Position numbers and translations under genes: made by a program. DNA of 64,000 nucleotides from contig NZ_KE356561.1 in the NCBI RefSeq assembly GCF_000415985.1, positions 2,530,129 through 2,594,128 on the forward strand, given 5' to 3'. The notes below the pieces were generated by a model. The model saw nothing but the letters and a program-made list of their open reading frames with translations. It made no database searches and was not told the DNA's origin. This DNA comes from Haloquadratum walsbyi J07HQW2 (GTDB taxonomy: Archaea > Halobacteriota > Halobacteria > Halobacteriales > Haloferacaceae). Below are positions 26,976-36,204 of this stretch, piece after piece. The first letter of the stretch is position 1; each line of letters begins with the position of its first letter.

Positions 26976-27530
26976 ATGACTCATATCGCTGTTATCGATA
27001 ATCACGGTCAGTTTACGCATCTCGAACAGCGAGCACTTCGTGATCTTGGGGTTGATGTCGACCTTATCGATAACACGACATCGCCTGAGCAACTAATCAA
27101 GACCGCAGATGGGCTTGTTCTCTCTGGTGGTCCTGATATCGATCGTGTCGGTAAGTGTCCGGAATATCTTGATCTTGACCTTCCAATATTGGGTATCTGT
27201 CTTGGCATGCAACTGCTCGCAAGCGAACTTGGTGGATCAGTCGCTGCTGGTGACTACGGTGGTTATGCCGATGTCGATGTCGAGATCGTTGATGACACCG
27301 ACCCGCTTATCGGATCACTTGCTCCAGAAACCCGCGTCTGGGCAAGCCACGCAGATGAAGTTAAATCCGTTCCCGAAGGATTCGAACGAACAGCGAAGTC
27401 AGACGTATGCCGTATTGAAGCAATGAGTAATCCTGATCAGGAACGATATGGCGTCCAGTGGCACCCCGAGGTTGCACATACTGAACGCGGTGAAGAGGTC
27501 TTCAAAAATTTCATCGCTCGATGTCAATAG
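26976..27530 (+). CDS. guaA: GMP synthase glutamine amidotransferase subunit A
   Basis: 184 residues, the stand-alone archaeal GATase subunit of GMP synthase. The motifs are GLVLSGGPDIDR, the nucleophile Cys in ILGICLGMQLLASELGGS, WASHADEV, and the catalytic His-x-Glu in YGVQWHPEVAHTERGEEVF. It delivers ammonia to the synthetase subunit GuaB/GuaAb, which makes GMP from XMP; that subunit is not adjacent. The next gene starts 28 bases downstream on the same strand. Confidence 0.96.
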   Translation: MTHIAVIDNHGQFTHLEQRALRDLGVDVDLIDNTTSPEQLIKTADGLVLSGGPDIDRVGKCPEYLDLDLPILGICLGMQLLASELGGSVAAGDYGGYADVDVEIVDDTDPLIGSLAPETRVWASHADEVKSVPEGFERTAKSDVCRIEAMSNPDQERYGVQWHPEVAHTERGEEVFKNFIARCQ

Positions 27531-27558
27531 CGCATAGTCATATTGGGTATATTTTTCT

Positions 27559-29466
27559 ATGACTACAACACAAAGCGAACTTGCGGATCTTTCGCGGTTC
27601 ATATTTCGTGCTCCACGGTGGTATATCAGTCTTACATTCGCGATTGTCATCGCAGCTACCGTTGGTGTTGCCGCCTTTGATTCTGGTGCGTATGCAACGA
27701 CATGGCGTGGACTCTTTATTTTTGGTCGGGATGCGTGGGAAGGTATATTTTTTATTGGAATTCCAACGGTTGTCGCTGCGTTTGCAACAACTGGTGTTGA
27801 TCGGTTTGTCGGAGGTAAGCTCACGGCAAATCGATCGTCGCTTCTTGCGTTAATTTCTGAGTTAATTGTCGTGACTATCGTTGTGACTGCTGCGGTAATC
27901 TCAGTCGTCACAGGACTTGGTCAACGATTCGTATTTGATGCTCTCATCGTCGCGCTCGCATCTGTATTCGCTTTCCGTCTACTCGTTGTGGTGGCTGTTT
28001 CACGTTCGTCATTAGCGATTGCAGCACTCCCAGCAAGTATCCAAACACTCGTTGCGGCTGTTCTTCTGTTCATATATAGTGGTACCTTACGATATATCTC
28101 ATTTGGTGGACCGCTACTTGATGCATATATGATGCCGTATCTGGCACGTCCCGAGAGAGGTCCGGCGGAGCTATCTGCCATATCCATGGAACACTTTGTC
28201 CTTCTCGGAATTACATCTGCACTCTACGCACTCGCTGTATATGGATTTATCATGATTGTTGATCGCCCGTGGCGCCGTAATCTTGATGTCTCAATGCTTG
28301 ATTTTCTCGGTGGATTCATTGGTCATATTGCAGAAGGCTCACGCGAGCTTGAGGAGTTCTTTCAACAACTCGGTGAGGAAGCATTAGTTCCTGTTTCAGT
28401 GCTTTCGTTCAAAACATCAGATGATACTGAGAAAGCCCGATTTGTCCTTCCAATGATACACCCTGGACCAATGGGTGAAATCGGTGGTGGAAACCTTCCA
28501 AAACGAGTAGCTACGGCAGCTAATGGGCTTGCGTTCCCTCCACATGCAACCGCTGGTCACGATTTTAATCTTGTGACTGAGCGCGAAGTTGATACAATCA
28601 TTGAGGCCGTTGAGACTGCAGCTGACCACATTGAATATACAGCTGAAGCAACCCGGAGTGTCCGAACACATTCCGGAGAAGCCTCGATGCTTGGACAGTG
28701 TATCGGAGATGATGGATTATTAATCTCAACGTATGCACCAGGATTCGCCGATGATGTTGCATATGGCGTCGGTCTGTCAGCATCAGCCGAAGCCCGAACA
28801 ACTGGATTAGATAATGTGATGCTTGTCGACGCACACAATTCTAATAATGGTCTCAATGGTCCTACCCTTGGTCATGTCACCCCTGGTTCAGCTCGTGCAT
28901 TTGATATGATTAATGCGGCTCAACAATGTGGGGATCGTCTTTCCACAGCTGAACAGTATCCGATGGAACTTGGCACTGCATGGACAGAGACGCCATGGAA
29001 TCCAACAGACGGTATCGGACCATTAGGCGTCCGCGTTGCTGTACTGAAAGTTGCTGATAATGAGACCGCATATGTACTTGTTGATGGTAACAACATGGAG
29101 CCTGGTCTTCGTGGTCAGATAGTCGAGACACTTGTCGATGAAGGACCAGTCGACGCTGCGGAGATAATGACAACAGATACGCACATCGTCAATACAATTG
29201 AGGCAGACAATCAGGTCGGCTCGGCGATTGATGATGAGGTATTTATCCAGACACTCTCTGATCTCACTACGGAAGCACGTCGTGATTATGAGACCGTGAC
29301 AGGTGGGATGGCTGTTGAACGCGTATCTGTCACTGTGTTCGGTAATGATCGAACAGAGACACTCGCAAGTCATGCGAATGTTGTTGTTTCAATTGGGGGA
29401 GCATTTGCCGTGACAGTCGCTCTTGCTGCTATTGCTGTTAGCGTAGTTATCTTTCTCTTCGCCTAA
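27559..29466 (+). CDS. DUF2070 family membrane protein
   Basis: 635 residues. The N-terminal 240 contain about seven membrane segments (WYISLTFAIVIAATVGVAAF, IFFIGIPTVVAAFATTGV, LIVVTIVVTAAVISVVTGLG and others). A large soluble domain follows with FVLPMIHPGPMGEIGGGNLP, MLVDAHNSNNGLNG and VLVDGNNMEPGLRGQIVE. A final hydrophobic segment (AFAVTVALAAIAVSVVIFLF) closes the protein. The His/Asp-rich soluble blocks look like a metal-binding enzyme domain, but the family has no established function. It follows guaA closely and may be co-transcribed. Confidence 0.9.
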   Translation: MTTTQSELADLSRFIFRAPRWYISLTFAIVIAATVGVAAFDSGAYATTWRGLFIFGRDAWEGIFFIGIPTVVAAFATTGVDRFVGGKLTANRSSLLALISELIVVTIVVTAAVISVVTGLGQRFVFDALIVALASVFAFRLLVVVAVSRSSLAIAALPASIQTLVAAVLLFIYSGTLRYISFGGPLLDAYMMPYLARPERGPAELSAISMEHFVLLGITSALYALAVYGFIMIVDRPWRRNLDVSMLDFLGGFIGHIAEGSRELEEFFQQLGEEALVPVSVLSFKTSDDTEKARFVLPMIHPGPMGEIGGGNLPKRVATAANGLAFPPHATAGHDFNLVTEREVDTIIEAVETAADHIEYTAEATRSVRTHSGEASMLGQCIGDDGLLISTYAPGFADDVAYGVGLSASAEARTTGLDNVMLVDAHNSNNGLNGPTLGHVTPGSARAFDMINAAQQCGDRLSTAEQYPMELGTAWTETPWNPTDGIGPLGVRVAVLKVADNETAYVLVDGNNMEPGLRGQIVETLVDEGPVDAAEIMTTDTHIVNTIEADNQVGSAIDDEVFIQTLSDLTTEARRDYETVTGGMAVERVSVTVFGNDRTETLASHANVVVSIGGAFAVTVALAAIAVSVVIFLFA

Positions 29467-29574
29467 ACTGTAGTATCAATATCTCAGATTGTGGTCAGCG
29501 GGTTTGTATCAATCCACGAGAAATGACTATTTACTATCTGATATATACTGTGCCTATAGTCGGGTCACTCCCGA

Positions 29575-29829
29575 TTACGTCTCATCAAAGAGTTCATCAA
29601 CAGCGGTCCGTGCGGTTCGCGCAGCCTTATCAGCCACTTTGTCGGCTGGTGGTGAAACGTCATCAGGCACGTTGAGGTAGACATCAACTTCAAGAACACC
29701 AGATTCAAAACTAACGGTAATATCAACATCAGTTACTGTTGATTGTCGATATTCAGCAAAAATAATCCCTTCTGCAGCGTCCGCAGCCGTGTTCACAACA
29801 GTATTGTCGCTTGGTGTCGAGTTTGACAT
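29575..29829 (-). CDS. DUF3194 family protein
   Basis: 84 residues from ATG MSNSTPSDNTVVNTAADAAE; longer starts run into the prefoldin gene and are spurious. VDITVSFESGVLEVDVYLNV and KVADKAARTARTAVDELFDE give a compact alpha/beta fold. Archaeal DUF3194 genes regularly follow prefoldin beta, and here the spacer is 16 bases. The function is unknown; the context suggests a protein-folding or translation-linked role. Confidence 0.88.
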   Translation of the reverse strand: MSNSTPSDNTVVNTAADAAEGIIFAEYRQSTVTDVDITVSFESGVLEVDVYLNVPDDVSPPADKVADKAARTARTAVDELFDET

Positions 29830-29845
29830 GACTGTAGCTTCGCGC

Positions 29846-30235
29846 TTATGCACCAGCGCCGCCAGGACCCATTGGACCACCGCCGCCAGCGCCGCCCTGG
29901 AGCATCTGTTGAAGTTCTTCTTGAAGACTCTCAAATTGGTCACGAACTCGCTCTTCTTGCTTTGTGAGTTGCTCAACACGGATCTCAAGACTATCAACTT
30001 TGTCTGAGAGTTCGTCGTGAGCGGTATCATACTCTGTTTCGACAAGCAATTCGCCAACCTCTCGATACATCATCGTCTCCTCATTAACATCTTCAAGCGC
30101 ATCAAGTGCCGCTTCAGACTCATTCAATGTTGATTCGGCTTGATCTTTCTGGGCTGCCACCTTCTGTGCTGTTTCTTGAAGGTCCTGCAGCTCTTCGAGT
30201 TTCTCTTGTGCTTCTGGTGGCAAATTGCCCTGCAT
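29846..30235 (-). CDS. pfdB: Prefoldin subunit beta
   Basis: 129 residues from [23 protein letters not shown]. Two coiled-coil arms flank the hairpin [20 protein letters not shown] and [20 protein letters not shown], followed by a second coil ([20 protein letters not shown]) and a Gly/Pro-rich tail ([16 protein letters not shown]). Prefoldin holds unfolded proteins and passes them to the thermosome. The upstream in-frame ATG at 30328 is not supported by family length. Confidence 0.96.
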   Translation of the reverse strand: MQGNLPPEAQEKLEELQDLQETAQKVAAQKDQAESTLNESEAALDALEDVNEETMMYREVGELLVETEYDTAHDELSDKVDSLEIRVEQLTKQEERVRDQFESLQEELQQMLQGGAGGGGPMGPGGAGA

Positions 30236-30609
30236 AAATTCTATTGGGAGATGCGGACTGAAAAAGACCCGTATTCTCTCCAGACGAACCATACTAATTG
30301 CCGCATGGGCTGTGTCTGAACCTCGCACCCAGAGCTATCGAACACCGTCATATGATCTTCAGTTGGATCAGGTTGAATATCTCAGAAGCTACCCTCAGAT
30401 TGGTTATACAGAATATCTAGTAGTTGCTGACCGCATGAATCTATCACAATATAGTCTTGAATCTAATAGGAATATGGGCGTTGGAGGGCACACAGTATTA
30501 ATGACGACCTGGCAGTGATCATTCACTTCCTACAGAACAATGTGTATGCTTGAGAGTCGAGCAACTGCACAACTCGAACACCCCTGTCTGATTTAAAACC
30601 GAGCAGATG
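30236..30609. other. 374-base spacer between pcc1 and pfdB
   Basis: In many archaea pcc1 and pfdB are close or separated by a Brix-type gene. Here I see no gene in the spacer on either strand, only AT-rich sequence with scattered stop codons. It probably carries the pfdB promoter. Confidence 0.45.
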
Positions 30610-31005
30610 TCACCGGTCAGTATCATGTATCGAACTATCAACACTACCGAGTACCTCTTCTGCAGTTGCAACAAATCGCGTCCACGTATTTACGCCTGCC
30701 CGAAGTGCAATCAAATCTGCCGCGGCGATCCTCACTGTGACCGTTGTGTCATCTTTTTTAACCCGCGCACGAGAGCGCGTATCATCGATTTCACCAACTT
30801 CTTGATCAACAGCTGAACTCACGATCTGTGCGCGCTGCACGTCAGCGTAACGCCATGTCAGTTCCAGTGTATGACGCTGTTGAGTAACACGGTCATCTGT
30901 TTTGTCTGCTATGAGCGATGACTTAATACTGTTGCATGAATCGGCAGACGTTCCATTATGACCACGACCATCAGCAGCATTACTTTTTATATTATCCTCA
31001 TCCAT
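30610..31005 (-). CDS. pcc1: KEOPS complex subunit Pcc1
   Basis: 131 residues from ATG MDEDNIKSNAADGRGHNGTS. The Pcc1 fold occupies about residues 44-125: HTLELTWRYADVQRAQIVSS, then EIDDTRSRARVKKDDTTVTV, AADLIALRAGVNTWTRFVAT and AEEVLG. Pcc1 dimerises and binds Kae1, organising KEOPS for t6A synthesis; Kae1-Bud32 is at 2740-4341. The roughly 43-residue hydrophilic N-terminal extension is longer than usual, since the family is about 80-90 residues. It lies downstream of rpoP in a known archaeal cluster. Confidence 0.88.
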   Translation of the reverse strand: MDEDNIKSNAADGRGHNGTSADSCNSIKSSLIADKTDDRVTQQRHTLELTWRYADVQRAQIVSSAVDQEVGEIDDTRSRARVKKDDTTVTVRIAAADLIALRAGVNTWTRFVATAEEVLGSVDSSIHDTDR

Positions 31006-31150
31006 TCGGATCAATGCCTACGATTATTAATCAGTCTTAGTGATTCAGTTCACTCTATTATGTCTATTTTTAATCGATAACTAACAGGCGAGGGTCACTC
31101 CCTCAAGTTGACTTAAATCATCTGTTTTTTAATTGAATTACTCTATACGA

Positions 31151-31285
31151 TTACTCGACAGGAACTTCTTTGATCTCTGGTGCACGCTCTTTTAGCAAGA
31201 CACGATGCCCACAGAATGGGCATCGAACACCGCCGTACTCTTCAAGTTCGACATCACGCTTACACCGAGAACATTTATAACTCAT
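31151..31285 (-). CDS. rpoP: DNA-directed RNA polymerase subunit P (Rpo12)
   Basis: A 44-residue zinc-ribbon subunit, below usual gene-calling length. It begins [20 protein letters not shown], continues [19 protein letters not shown] and ends EVPVE. All four cysteines of the ribbon are present. It is the homologue of eukaryotic Rpb12 in the polymerase core assembly platform. It lies 14 bases downstream of rpl37ae and upstream of pcc1. Confidence 0.97.
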   Translation of the reverse strand: MSYKCSRCKRDVELEEYGGVRCPFCGHRVLLKERAPEIKEVPVE

Positions 31286-31299
31286 AATAAATCGGTTAT

Positions 31300-31581
31300 C
31301 TAATTATCCTCTTCATCGCCATCGCCTGAAAGTGCAGCACGGATTGAACGCTGCACCTGCTTGCCACCAGGTGTTTCTGGATTGTACGTTCCACCAGTAA
31401 AGAGTTCACCTGTTTCTTCATTCCGCCAGATTCCTGTCCCAACACGAGTGACATCATCGCCATCAACGCTTGCATTACGCATCTCAGATTCAATCTCTTT
31501 GACTCGACGTCGTGCAACACGTCCATAGCGTGCCCCGAACCGACCAGCACTCCCACTCGTTCGTGCATTGTCTTCAGCCAT
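31300..31581 (-). CDS. rpl37ae: 50S ribosomal protein L37Ae without zinc-ribbon cysteines
   Basis: 93 residues from [43 protein letters not shown] and the C-terminal [16 protein letters not shown] identify L37Ae firmly. The middle, where archaeal L37Ae normally has CxxC...CxxC, reads [20 protein letters not shown] followed by [13 protein letters not shown]. Neither Cys pair remains and the first knuckle is shortened. It is expressed with rpoP, which keeps its zinc ligands. An upstream in-frame start adds 20 unsupported residues. Confidence 0.93.
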   Translation of the reverse strand: MAEDNARTSGSAGRFGARYGRVARRRVKEIESEMRNASVDGDDVTRVGTGIWRNEETGELFTGGTYNPETPGGKQVQRSIRAALSGDGDEEDN

Positions 31582-31647
31582 AGTACCATAATGTACTTCA
31601 GCTGTTAGTATAAAGCCTGCGAGACGCGGTCTGGAACCCATTTCTGT

Positions 31648-32045
31648 GAACTATCCCACACCCTACTCACCTGCTGGCGCAGGTTCCTTGAGGGTGGGGC
31701 TTCCTGTTTCGATGACGCGCTTTTCACTCACAACATCGGAAACACCTGATGAAGTGAACAGAGGGAGTGCAGTCTCCACAGGCGTTACAGATTCGGATTG
31801 TCCCAATCCTAGTCCTAGCGTTTCAAAACCACGAGAAAGTATATTAACTGCAACGTTCGTGTCTCTGTCCGTCTCGAATCCACACGCTGGCATGAGTGTT
31901 CTCGCACCCACAACGGCTTATCAGATGCAACACCACACGAAGCACATTCTGCTATCGTGCCAGCAGGTTCAGGTTCGACTTCGACAAAGTGCGTTCCCTC
32001 ACGCTTGCACTTGTATTCGAGACTCCTTGAGGACGGGGGCTTAGC
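31648..32045 (-). pseudogene. C-terminal remnant of an IS1341-type TnpB with its right end (copy E)
   Basis: Read on the minus strand, 32015-31920 encodes EYKCKREGTHFVEVEPEPAG and TIAECASCGVASDKPLWVRE, the TnpB zinc-finger region. After a frameshift, 31884-31663 continues CGFETDRDTNVAVNILSRGF and ends TGSPTLKEPAPAGE, a typical haloarchaeal TnpB terminus with the last RuvC aspartate (RDTN). The right end with its hairpin lies at about 31648-31690. The N-terminal two-thirds are absent. The stretch from 32046 to the DUF2103 stop holds nothing else. Confidence 0.82.
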
Positions 32046-32204
32046 GCCTGAGATCAGCTAAATCTTAGAATAGAGAGCAATAGATGATTTTTATTACCTG
32101 TGAGTCACTCAGATTTATTATCCCTGAATTAATAAAGATTTGTGCGTCATACCGATTTGTGTATAGATCTGATCAACTGAACAACAAACAGCTGTGTTTT
32201 AGAG

Positions 32205-32927
32205 TCACTCACGCAATTCTGCGGTTGTAAGTGCATCATTGAGGTCGTCACGAACGTATTCACCCGTTTCAACATCCATTGCTGTCGTTACTATACGATT
32301 TTCCTGGACGCTCGAACCATCCCGGAGTAATAGTCGAACATTTCCATTATTATCGGCTCGAGTGACCTTCGCGCGGAGACCACTTTGGGATCCTGTTCCA
32401 CCCGCATCGATTGGTCCTGGAATTATCTTTTTCACATGTGGGTGGTCAGCGACGACACTGATTGCCTTGCGCCCAGGTCGACCACCGATAAGCGTCGAAT
32501 GTGTCCCCCCAATCTTCTCACGTGGTGGTGTTTCAACAACTTCAAGCGACCGCTCACCACGCTTATCGAGAACACGCTCAACCGGACGCTCGCCGGCAAC
32601 ACGATAAAATTCATAATGAATCTGTGCACGCGTCTCACGAAGAACATCACGATTTCCGGTTGCAAAGACCGTCTCAGGTCGTTTTCGTCGTATTTCATCT
32701 GCAACTTTCCCGGCGAAATTTCGTAACTCGACAACATGCGCCTCTGAACTTTCCTCAGGGACTGTCGTCACAGTCGTTGTTGCAATTACTGTTTCCTCAC
32801 CAAGCATTGTCACATCTGCTCGGTCACGTTCGAACTCAATGACGACCGTATCGCAGTTGGCGGTGTTACAAACTAAGCAATAATCGCCTGGTCGTTCTAA
32901 GGGCGTTCCACACCGCCGGCAGTCCAT
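32205..32927 (-). CDS. DUF2103 domain zinc-ribbon protein
   Basis: 240 residues. An N-terminal zinc ribbon (MDCRRCGTPLERPGDYCLVC) is followed by RFN-like strands (VATTTVTTVPEESS), an ETVFATGNRDVLRETRAQIH segment, and the DUF2103 core EKIGGTHSTLIGGRPGRKAI with HPHVKKIIPGPIDAGG. It resembles archaeal proteins that may bind nucleic acid near ribosomal genes. The function is unknown. It may once have been directly upstream of rpl37ae; a TnpB remnant now separates them. Confidence 0.88.
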   Translation of the reverse strand: MDCRRCGTPLERPGDYCLVCNTANCDTVVIEFERDRADVTMLGEETVIATTTVTTVPEESSEAHVVELRNFAGKVADEIRRKRPETVFATGNRDVLRETRAQIHYEFYRVAGERPVERVLDKRGERSLEVVETPPREKIGGTHSTLIGGRPGRKAISVVADHPHVKKIIPGPIDAGGTGSQSGLRAKVTRADNNGNVRLLLRDGSSVQENRIVTTAMDVETGEYVRDDLNDALTTAELRE

Positions 32928-33009
32928 ATATGTCTAAGCTGATGCGTAAATAAAAGTACGGTCGTTCATCATCAAACATACTATCCTTGATGGAGTGACA
33001 CACCCGTAA

Positions 33010-34455
33010 TTATAATTTTGCTGGATTTACCTTTAGATACTCCCGAAGAACAGCAGTTGCGTATGCACCAGGCGGAAGTTTAAACTCTAACAGATAGTTT
33101 TCGATATCGTCATAATCTTCACCGGCACGATCAACTCCAATCTTCGTAGATATGTCCGTCTGGAGAGCCATAGCGCGACGTGTTCCTGTTGAATTGAAAG
33201 CTCCTGGACGATCAAAATCGGCTGGAGTGATATCATATTCTGCCAGGACATTTTCTTCGATCTCTCCTGGTGTGTTACTCGCCAGATCGGTTTTCGTTCC
33301 AATTAACGGTGCCGTGACGAATGCCCGTCCACGCTCGCAATGCTGTCGCATAATATCAACACGACGTTCTGTCGCGAGTTGTGTTCGTGTTGGGTCAGCT
33401 CGTTTCACTCCTGTCGGTGAATTCTGATCTTGAAAACAGACAATATCACCGACAACGGGCCGATGAATCGGGATATCCTGTCGTATTCGTTCGCTAATGA
33501 TTCGATTAAATAGATCTGATTGTGCTGCATTAATGAAGAGTTGTTGAAGATTCTCTGGGACTGCCATGAGTGCATGACGCCATGTTTCGGCATCGCTCTC
33601 TATGCTGGCATCGGCTGCATTTAATCGGTGCAGCATTGACCGCTCAAATCGAAGTGCCCCCGGCATTCGCTCAATCGCTTCCTCCCAATCTGGGTTGGCA
33701 CTTCCAGCTTGCTCATCAACAAATTCACGAGCTCGCTGTGTTGCTTTAGGCTCACTCTCAAAAGAGTTAGCAACGTATTGTAATACCGCCTCTCGCCATG
33801 CACCACGAACGACCGCTCGACCAACCCGATGTGTGATTGACCGATGACTACCAAATCGCTGATGACCAAAATAATTCGGGACTGTGATGCTCACTTCATC
33901 AGCTCCCCTGGACAACGGGTCTCGATTCTCCTCACCCTGGCTGTGATTACTGTCCATAGCATGCGTGTGCAACTCAGCAGTTATCGCATCAACAACAGTG
34001 GTGTCTGTCGCATTCCGGACGTGGATCTCAAACCCGTTTCCCCCAAGATCTCCAAACTGAAGTGACCGTCCAATCCGCCCAATGACCTCTACGTCGGCAT
34101 TTGGGATTGAGAAAAGTGCGTTATTTTCCGGATCTATTCGAGCGACCGAAAACAACTGTGTCGTGATTGCGTGCTTATCCTTTGTGCCTGCCCACGAAAT
34201 CCGCTCCCGACTAATTTCAAGATCATTTGATAATCGTTGTGCGAAATCATTCGTATCCCACTCAGAAAGTGTTACCCGAAGTAATACATGTGGATAATCG
34301 CCAGTGGGACTATCAACTGACTCTGGATCAACCGTTTCAAGCTCTTGTACTTGAAAATCTGCTGGGCGAACACGAAGTTGTCCATCTGTCCCATCAGTGT
34401 CACTATAATAATACTCAATTCCGACTGTCTGTTCGCGAGAGGGAGCAGTGCGCAT
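33010..34455 (-). CDS. truD: tRNA pseudouridine(13) synthase TruD
   Basis: 481 residues from ATG MRTAPSREQTVGIEYYYSDT; a start nine codons earlier is possible. The catalytic motif is ERISWAGTKDKHAITTQLFS, with the TruD Asp in GTKDKH. NYFGHQRFGSHRSITHRVGR and PLIGTKTDLASNTPGEIEE are later TruD blocks, and the inserted TRUD domain lies between them. It makes pseudouridine at tRNA position 13 (position 35 in some archaeal tRNA-Tyr). Downstream is the DUF2103 gene (82 bases); upstream is the pth2 gene after a 345-base spacer. Confidence 0.96.
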   Translation of the reverse strand: MRTAPSREQTVGIEYYYSDTDGTDGQLRVRPADFQVQELETVDPESVDSPTGDYPHVLLRVTLSEWDTNDFAQRLSNDLEISRERISWAGTKDKHAITTQLFSVARIDPENNALFSIPNADVEVIGRIGRSLQFGDLGGNGFEIHVRNATDTTVVDAITAELHTHAMDSNHSQGEENRDPLSRGADEVSITVPNYFGHQRFGSHRSITHRVGRAVVRGAWREAVLQYVANSFESEPKATQRAREFVDEQAGSANPDWEEAIERMPGALRFERSMLHRLNAADASIESDAETWRHALMAVPENLQQLFINAAQSDLFNRIISERIRQDIPIHRPVVGDIVCFQDQNSPTGVKRADPTRTQLATERRVDIMRQHCERGRAFVTAPLIGTKTDLASNTPGEIEENVLAEYDITPADFDRPGAFNSTGTRRAMALQTDISTKIGVDRAGEDYDDIENYLLEFKLPPGAYATAVLREYLKVNPAKL

Positions 34456-34800
34456 CGCAAGTAGAACATGATTATGACTCAATCAGCAAGGTCGCTCCGA
34501 TTGATGCTGGTCATATAGAGTGCTTCCTGTCTCAATACCGAGACTAAGTGAGACTGAGACTAGGACTGACGACATGAAACAGCTGAAACATAGCATTCGT
34601 CGATACATTCGGAAATTCTCGTGTCATGTTCTGCTGTGATCAGATATAAAATCAATCACCTGATCAAATAGAACCATATTCATGATCATCATCCATCTGT
34701 TCTAGTGATCATGTATTTTACTGACGACTATCAGCTCAACTACATGCTGTTGTTATAGATACATCATGATAATCGGTTCTGTGTCAATACTTGCATGTAA
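34456..34800. other. 345-base spacer upstream of truD
   Basis: No gene is seen on either strand. The sequence is AT-rich, with a short direct repetition of GAGACTGAGAC-like words around 34540-34565. It probably carries the truD promoter and the pth2 3' end. Confidence 0.4.
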
Positions 34801-35139
34801 TTAATATAAACTGAGATCGCCTGTTATGCGATCGATGTTTTCCTCACTGCCTGGTCCAACTGCAAGACACGTCACTGTGCCCGGTTCGAGTTGTGTATGT
34901 CCTGCGTCACGAATCACGGCGTTTGAAATTCCATCACGCTCAGCCTCATCTGCTAATCGAAACAATTGCTTTTCACTATTGGCTTTGAGTACAATCTTCT
35001 TTTGACCGCCACCTTTCCACTGCTTTTTTGATTTTGAGCTAGTGTCCTCAACAGCAGACAGGGATGCGTGTGCGACCTGTGCAGCAAGCTTTCCCTTTCC
35101 CATTCCCAGATCAGCACGGGCAACAATGGCTTGTTTCAT
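34801..35139 (-). CDS. pth2: Peptidyl-tRNA hydrolase, archaeal type 2
   Basis: 112 residues. [20 protein letters not shown] and [20 protein letters not shown] are the Pth2 N-terminal strand and helix with the catalytic [11 protein letters not shown] region. [20 protein letters not shown] and [19 protein letters not shown] complete it. It releases peptides from stalled peptidyl-tRNA. It is a single-gene unit. Confidence 0.97.
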   Translation of the reverse strand: MKQAIVARADLGMGKGKLAAQVAHASLSAVEDTSSKSKKQWKGGGQKKIVLKANSEKQLFRLADEAERDGISNAVIRDAGHTQLEPGTVTCLAVGPGSEENIDRITGDLSLY

Positions 35140-35569
35140 ACATACGCGTCAACCCCACGTGCACATATCGGTTGCTGCTCGAATCAGATCCCATAAGCCA
35201 GTTATCAATTTGACCGATCGGTATACCCAATCAAAAATTAACTCAAGTCTTCAGACTATCCTGACGCTTGAACAATATGGATAAAAACCAGTATCCAACG
35301 GTGCCTAGACAAAGGATTAAATCAGGACCTACTGAACAAAGAGATATGATATTACAACTTGAGTTTAGCGAAGCGATCGAACACACTAATACTCAGATGT
35401 GCTATCGTCAAAAGCACATGAGACAACACAAAATGGTATCTAAACCTGAGTTGATGTCAGTATACTCTGTCATTGACTGTAGAATATCTCCGTCATGTAT
35501 CTCAGATGTGCAGGATTATTTGAATCTTTCTGAAGATAATCTCGATAACTTCCTCTCGGTGGCTCTGAT
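35140..35569. other. 430-base spacer upstream of dcd
   Basis: No well-supported gene. A plus-strand frame (about 35277-35573) would overlap the dcd start by an ATGA junction, but its protein is basic, rich in Met and Gln, and unlike the acidic proteins around it. I treat it as non-coding. Confidence 0.4.
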
Positions 35570-36190
35570 ATGATTCTATCTGATGATGATATCCTCGCTC
35601 GTCTTGAGACGGGAGAACTCGTTGTGGAACCGATTGATGATCTTGACATGCAGGTCCAACCCGCAAGTATCGACCTTCGTCTTGGTGAGGAATTTCTTGA
35701 ATTTCAGCGAACAAACATTTCATGTATTCACCCAAACCGCCAAGAAGAAGTCTCTGAGTATGTCTCTGAGACAATCATCCCAGAAGGTGACGAGTTTATT
35801 CTCCATCCAGGCGACTTTGTCCTTGGGACGACAAAGGAGCGAGTCGACATTCCTCCAGATCTTCTTGCGACTGTAGAAGGTCGGTCATCTCTTGGTCGAC
35901 TTGCAGTCGTAATCCACGCAACAGCCGGTGTCGTTGACCCAGGATACTGTGGGCAGATTACACTTGAACTATCGAACCTTGGAACAGCACCTGTTGCACT
36001 CACACCTGGTATGCGTGTTTCACAACTTGTGTTCACAGAACTTACACAGTCATCTGCTCGTCCATATGGCGCTGCACGTGATTCAAAGTATCAAAACCAA
36101 ACCGGACCACAAGCATCACGAATCGGTGAGGATCCAGAGTTCGACCAAACAGATGATACAGCACACCAACATAATCAAAATACAACCTGA
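35570..36190 (+). CDS. dcd: dCTP deaminase
   Basis: 206 residues. [20 protein letters not shown], then [38 protein letters not shown] and [20 protein letters not shown] followed by GQITLELSN are the trimeric dUTPase/Dcd fold with catalytic Glu in the last block. It deaminates dCTP to dUTP for dTTP synthesis. The start could be coupled to a short upstream frame, but that frame is doubtful. The gene ends 14 bases before the thiamine regulator, suggesting co-transcription. Confidence 0.95.
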   Translation: MILSDDDILARLETGELVVEPIDDLDMQVQPASIDLRLGEEFLEFQRTNISCIHPNRQEEVSEYVSETIIPEGDEFILHPGDFVLGTTKERVDIPPDLLATVEGRSSLGRLAVVIHATAGVVDPGYCGQITLELSNLGTAPVALTPGMRVSQLVFTELTQSSARPYGAARDSKYQNQTGPQASRIGEDPEFDQTDDTAHQHNQNTT

Positions 36191-36204
36191 GGAATCAATA
36201 TAAC

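Noticed and set aside
27399-27911. A 170-codon minus-strand frame
   Set aside because: Antisense shadow across the guaA end and the DUF2070 start.
35277-35573. A 98-codon plus-strand frame ending in an ATGA overlap with dcd
   Set aside because: The protein is basic, rich in Met and Gln and without recognisable motifs, unlike haloarchaeal acidic proteins. The overlap is probably chance in an AT-rich spacer.
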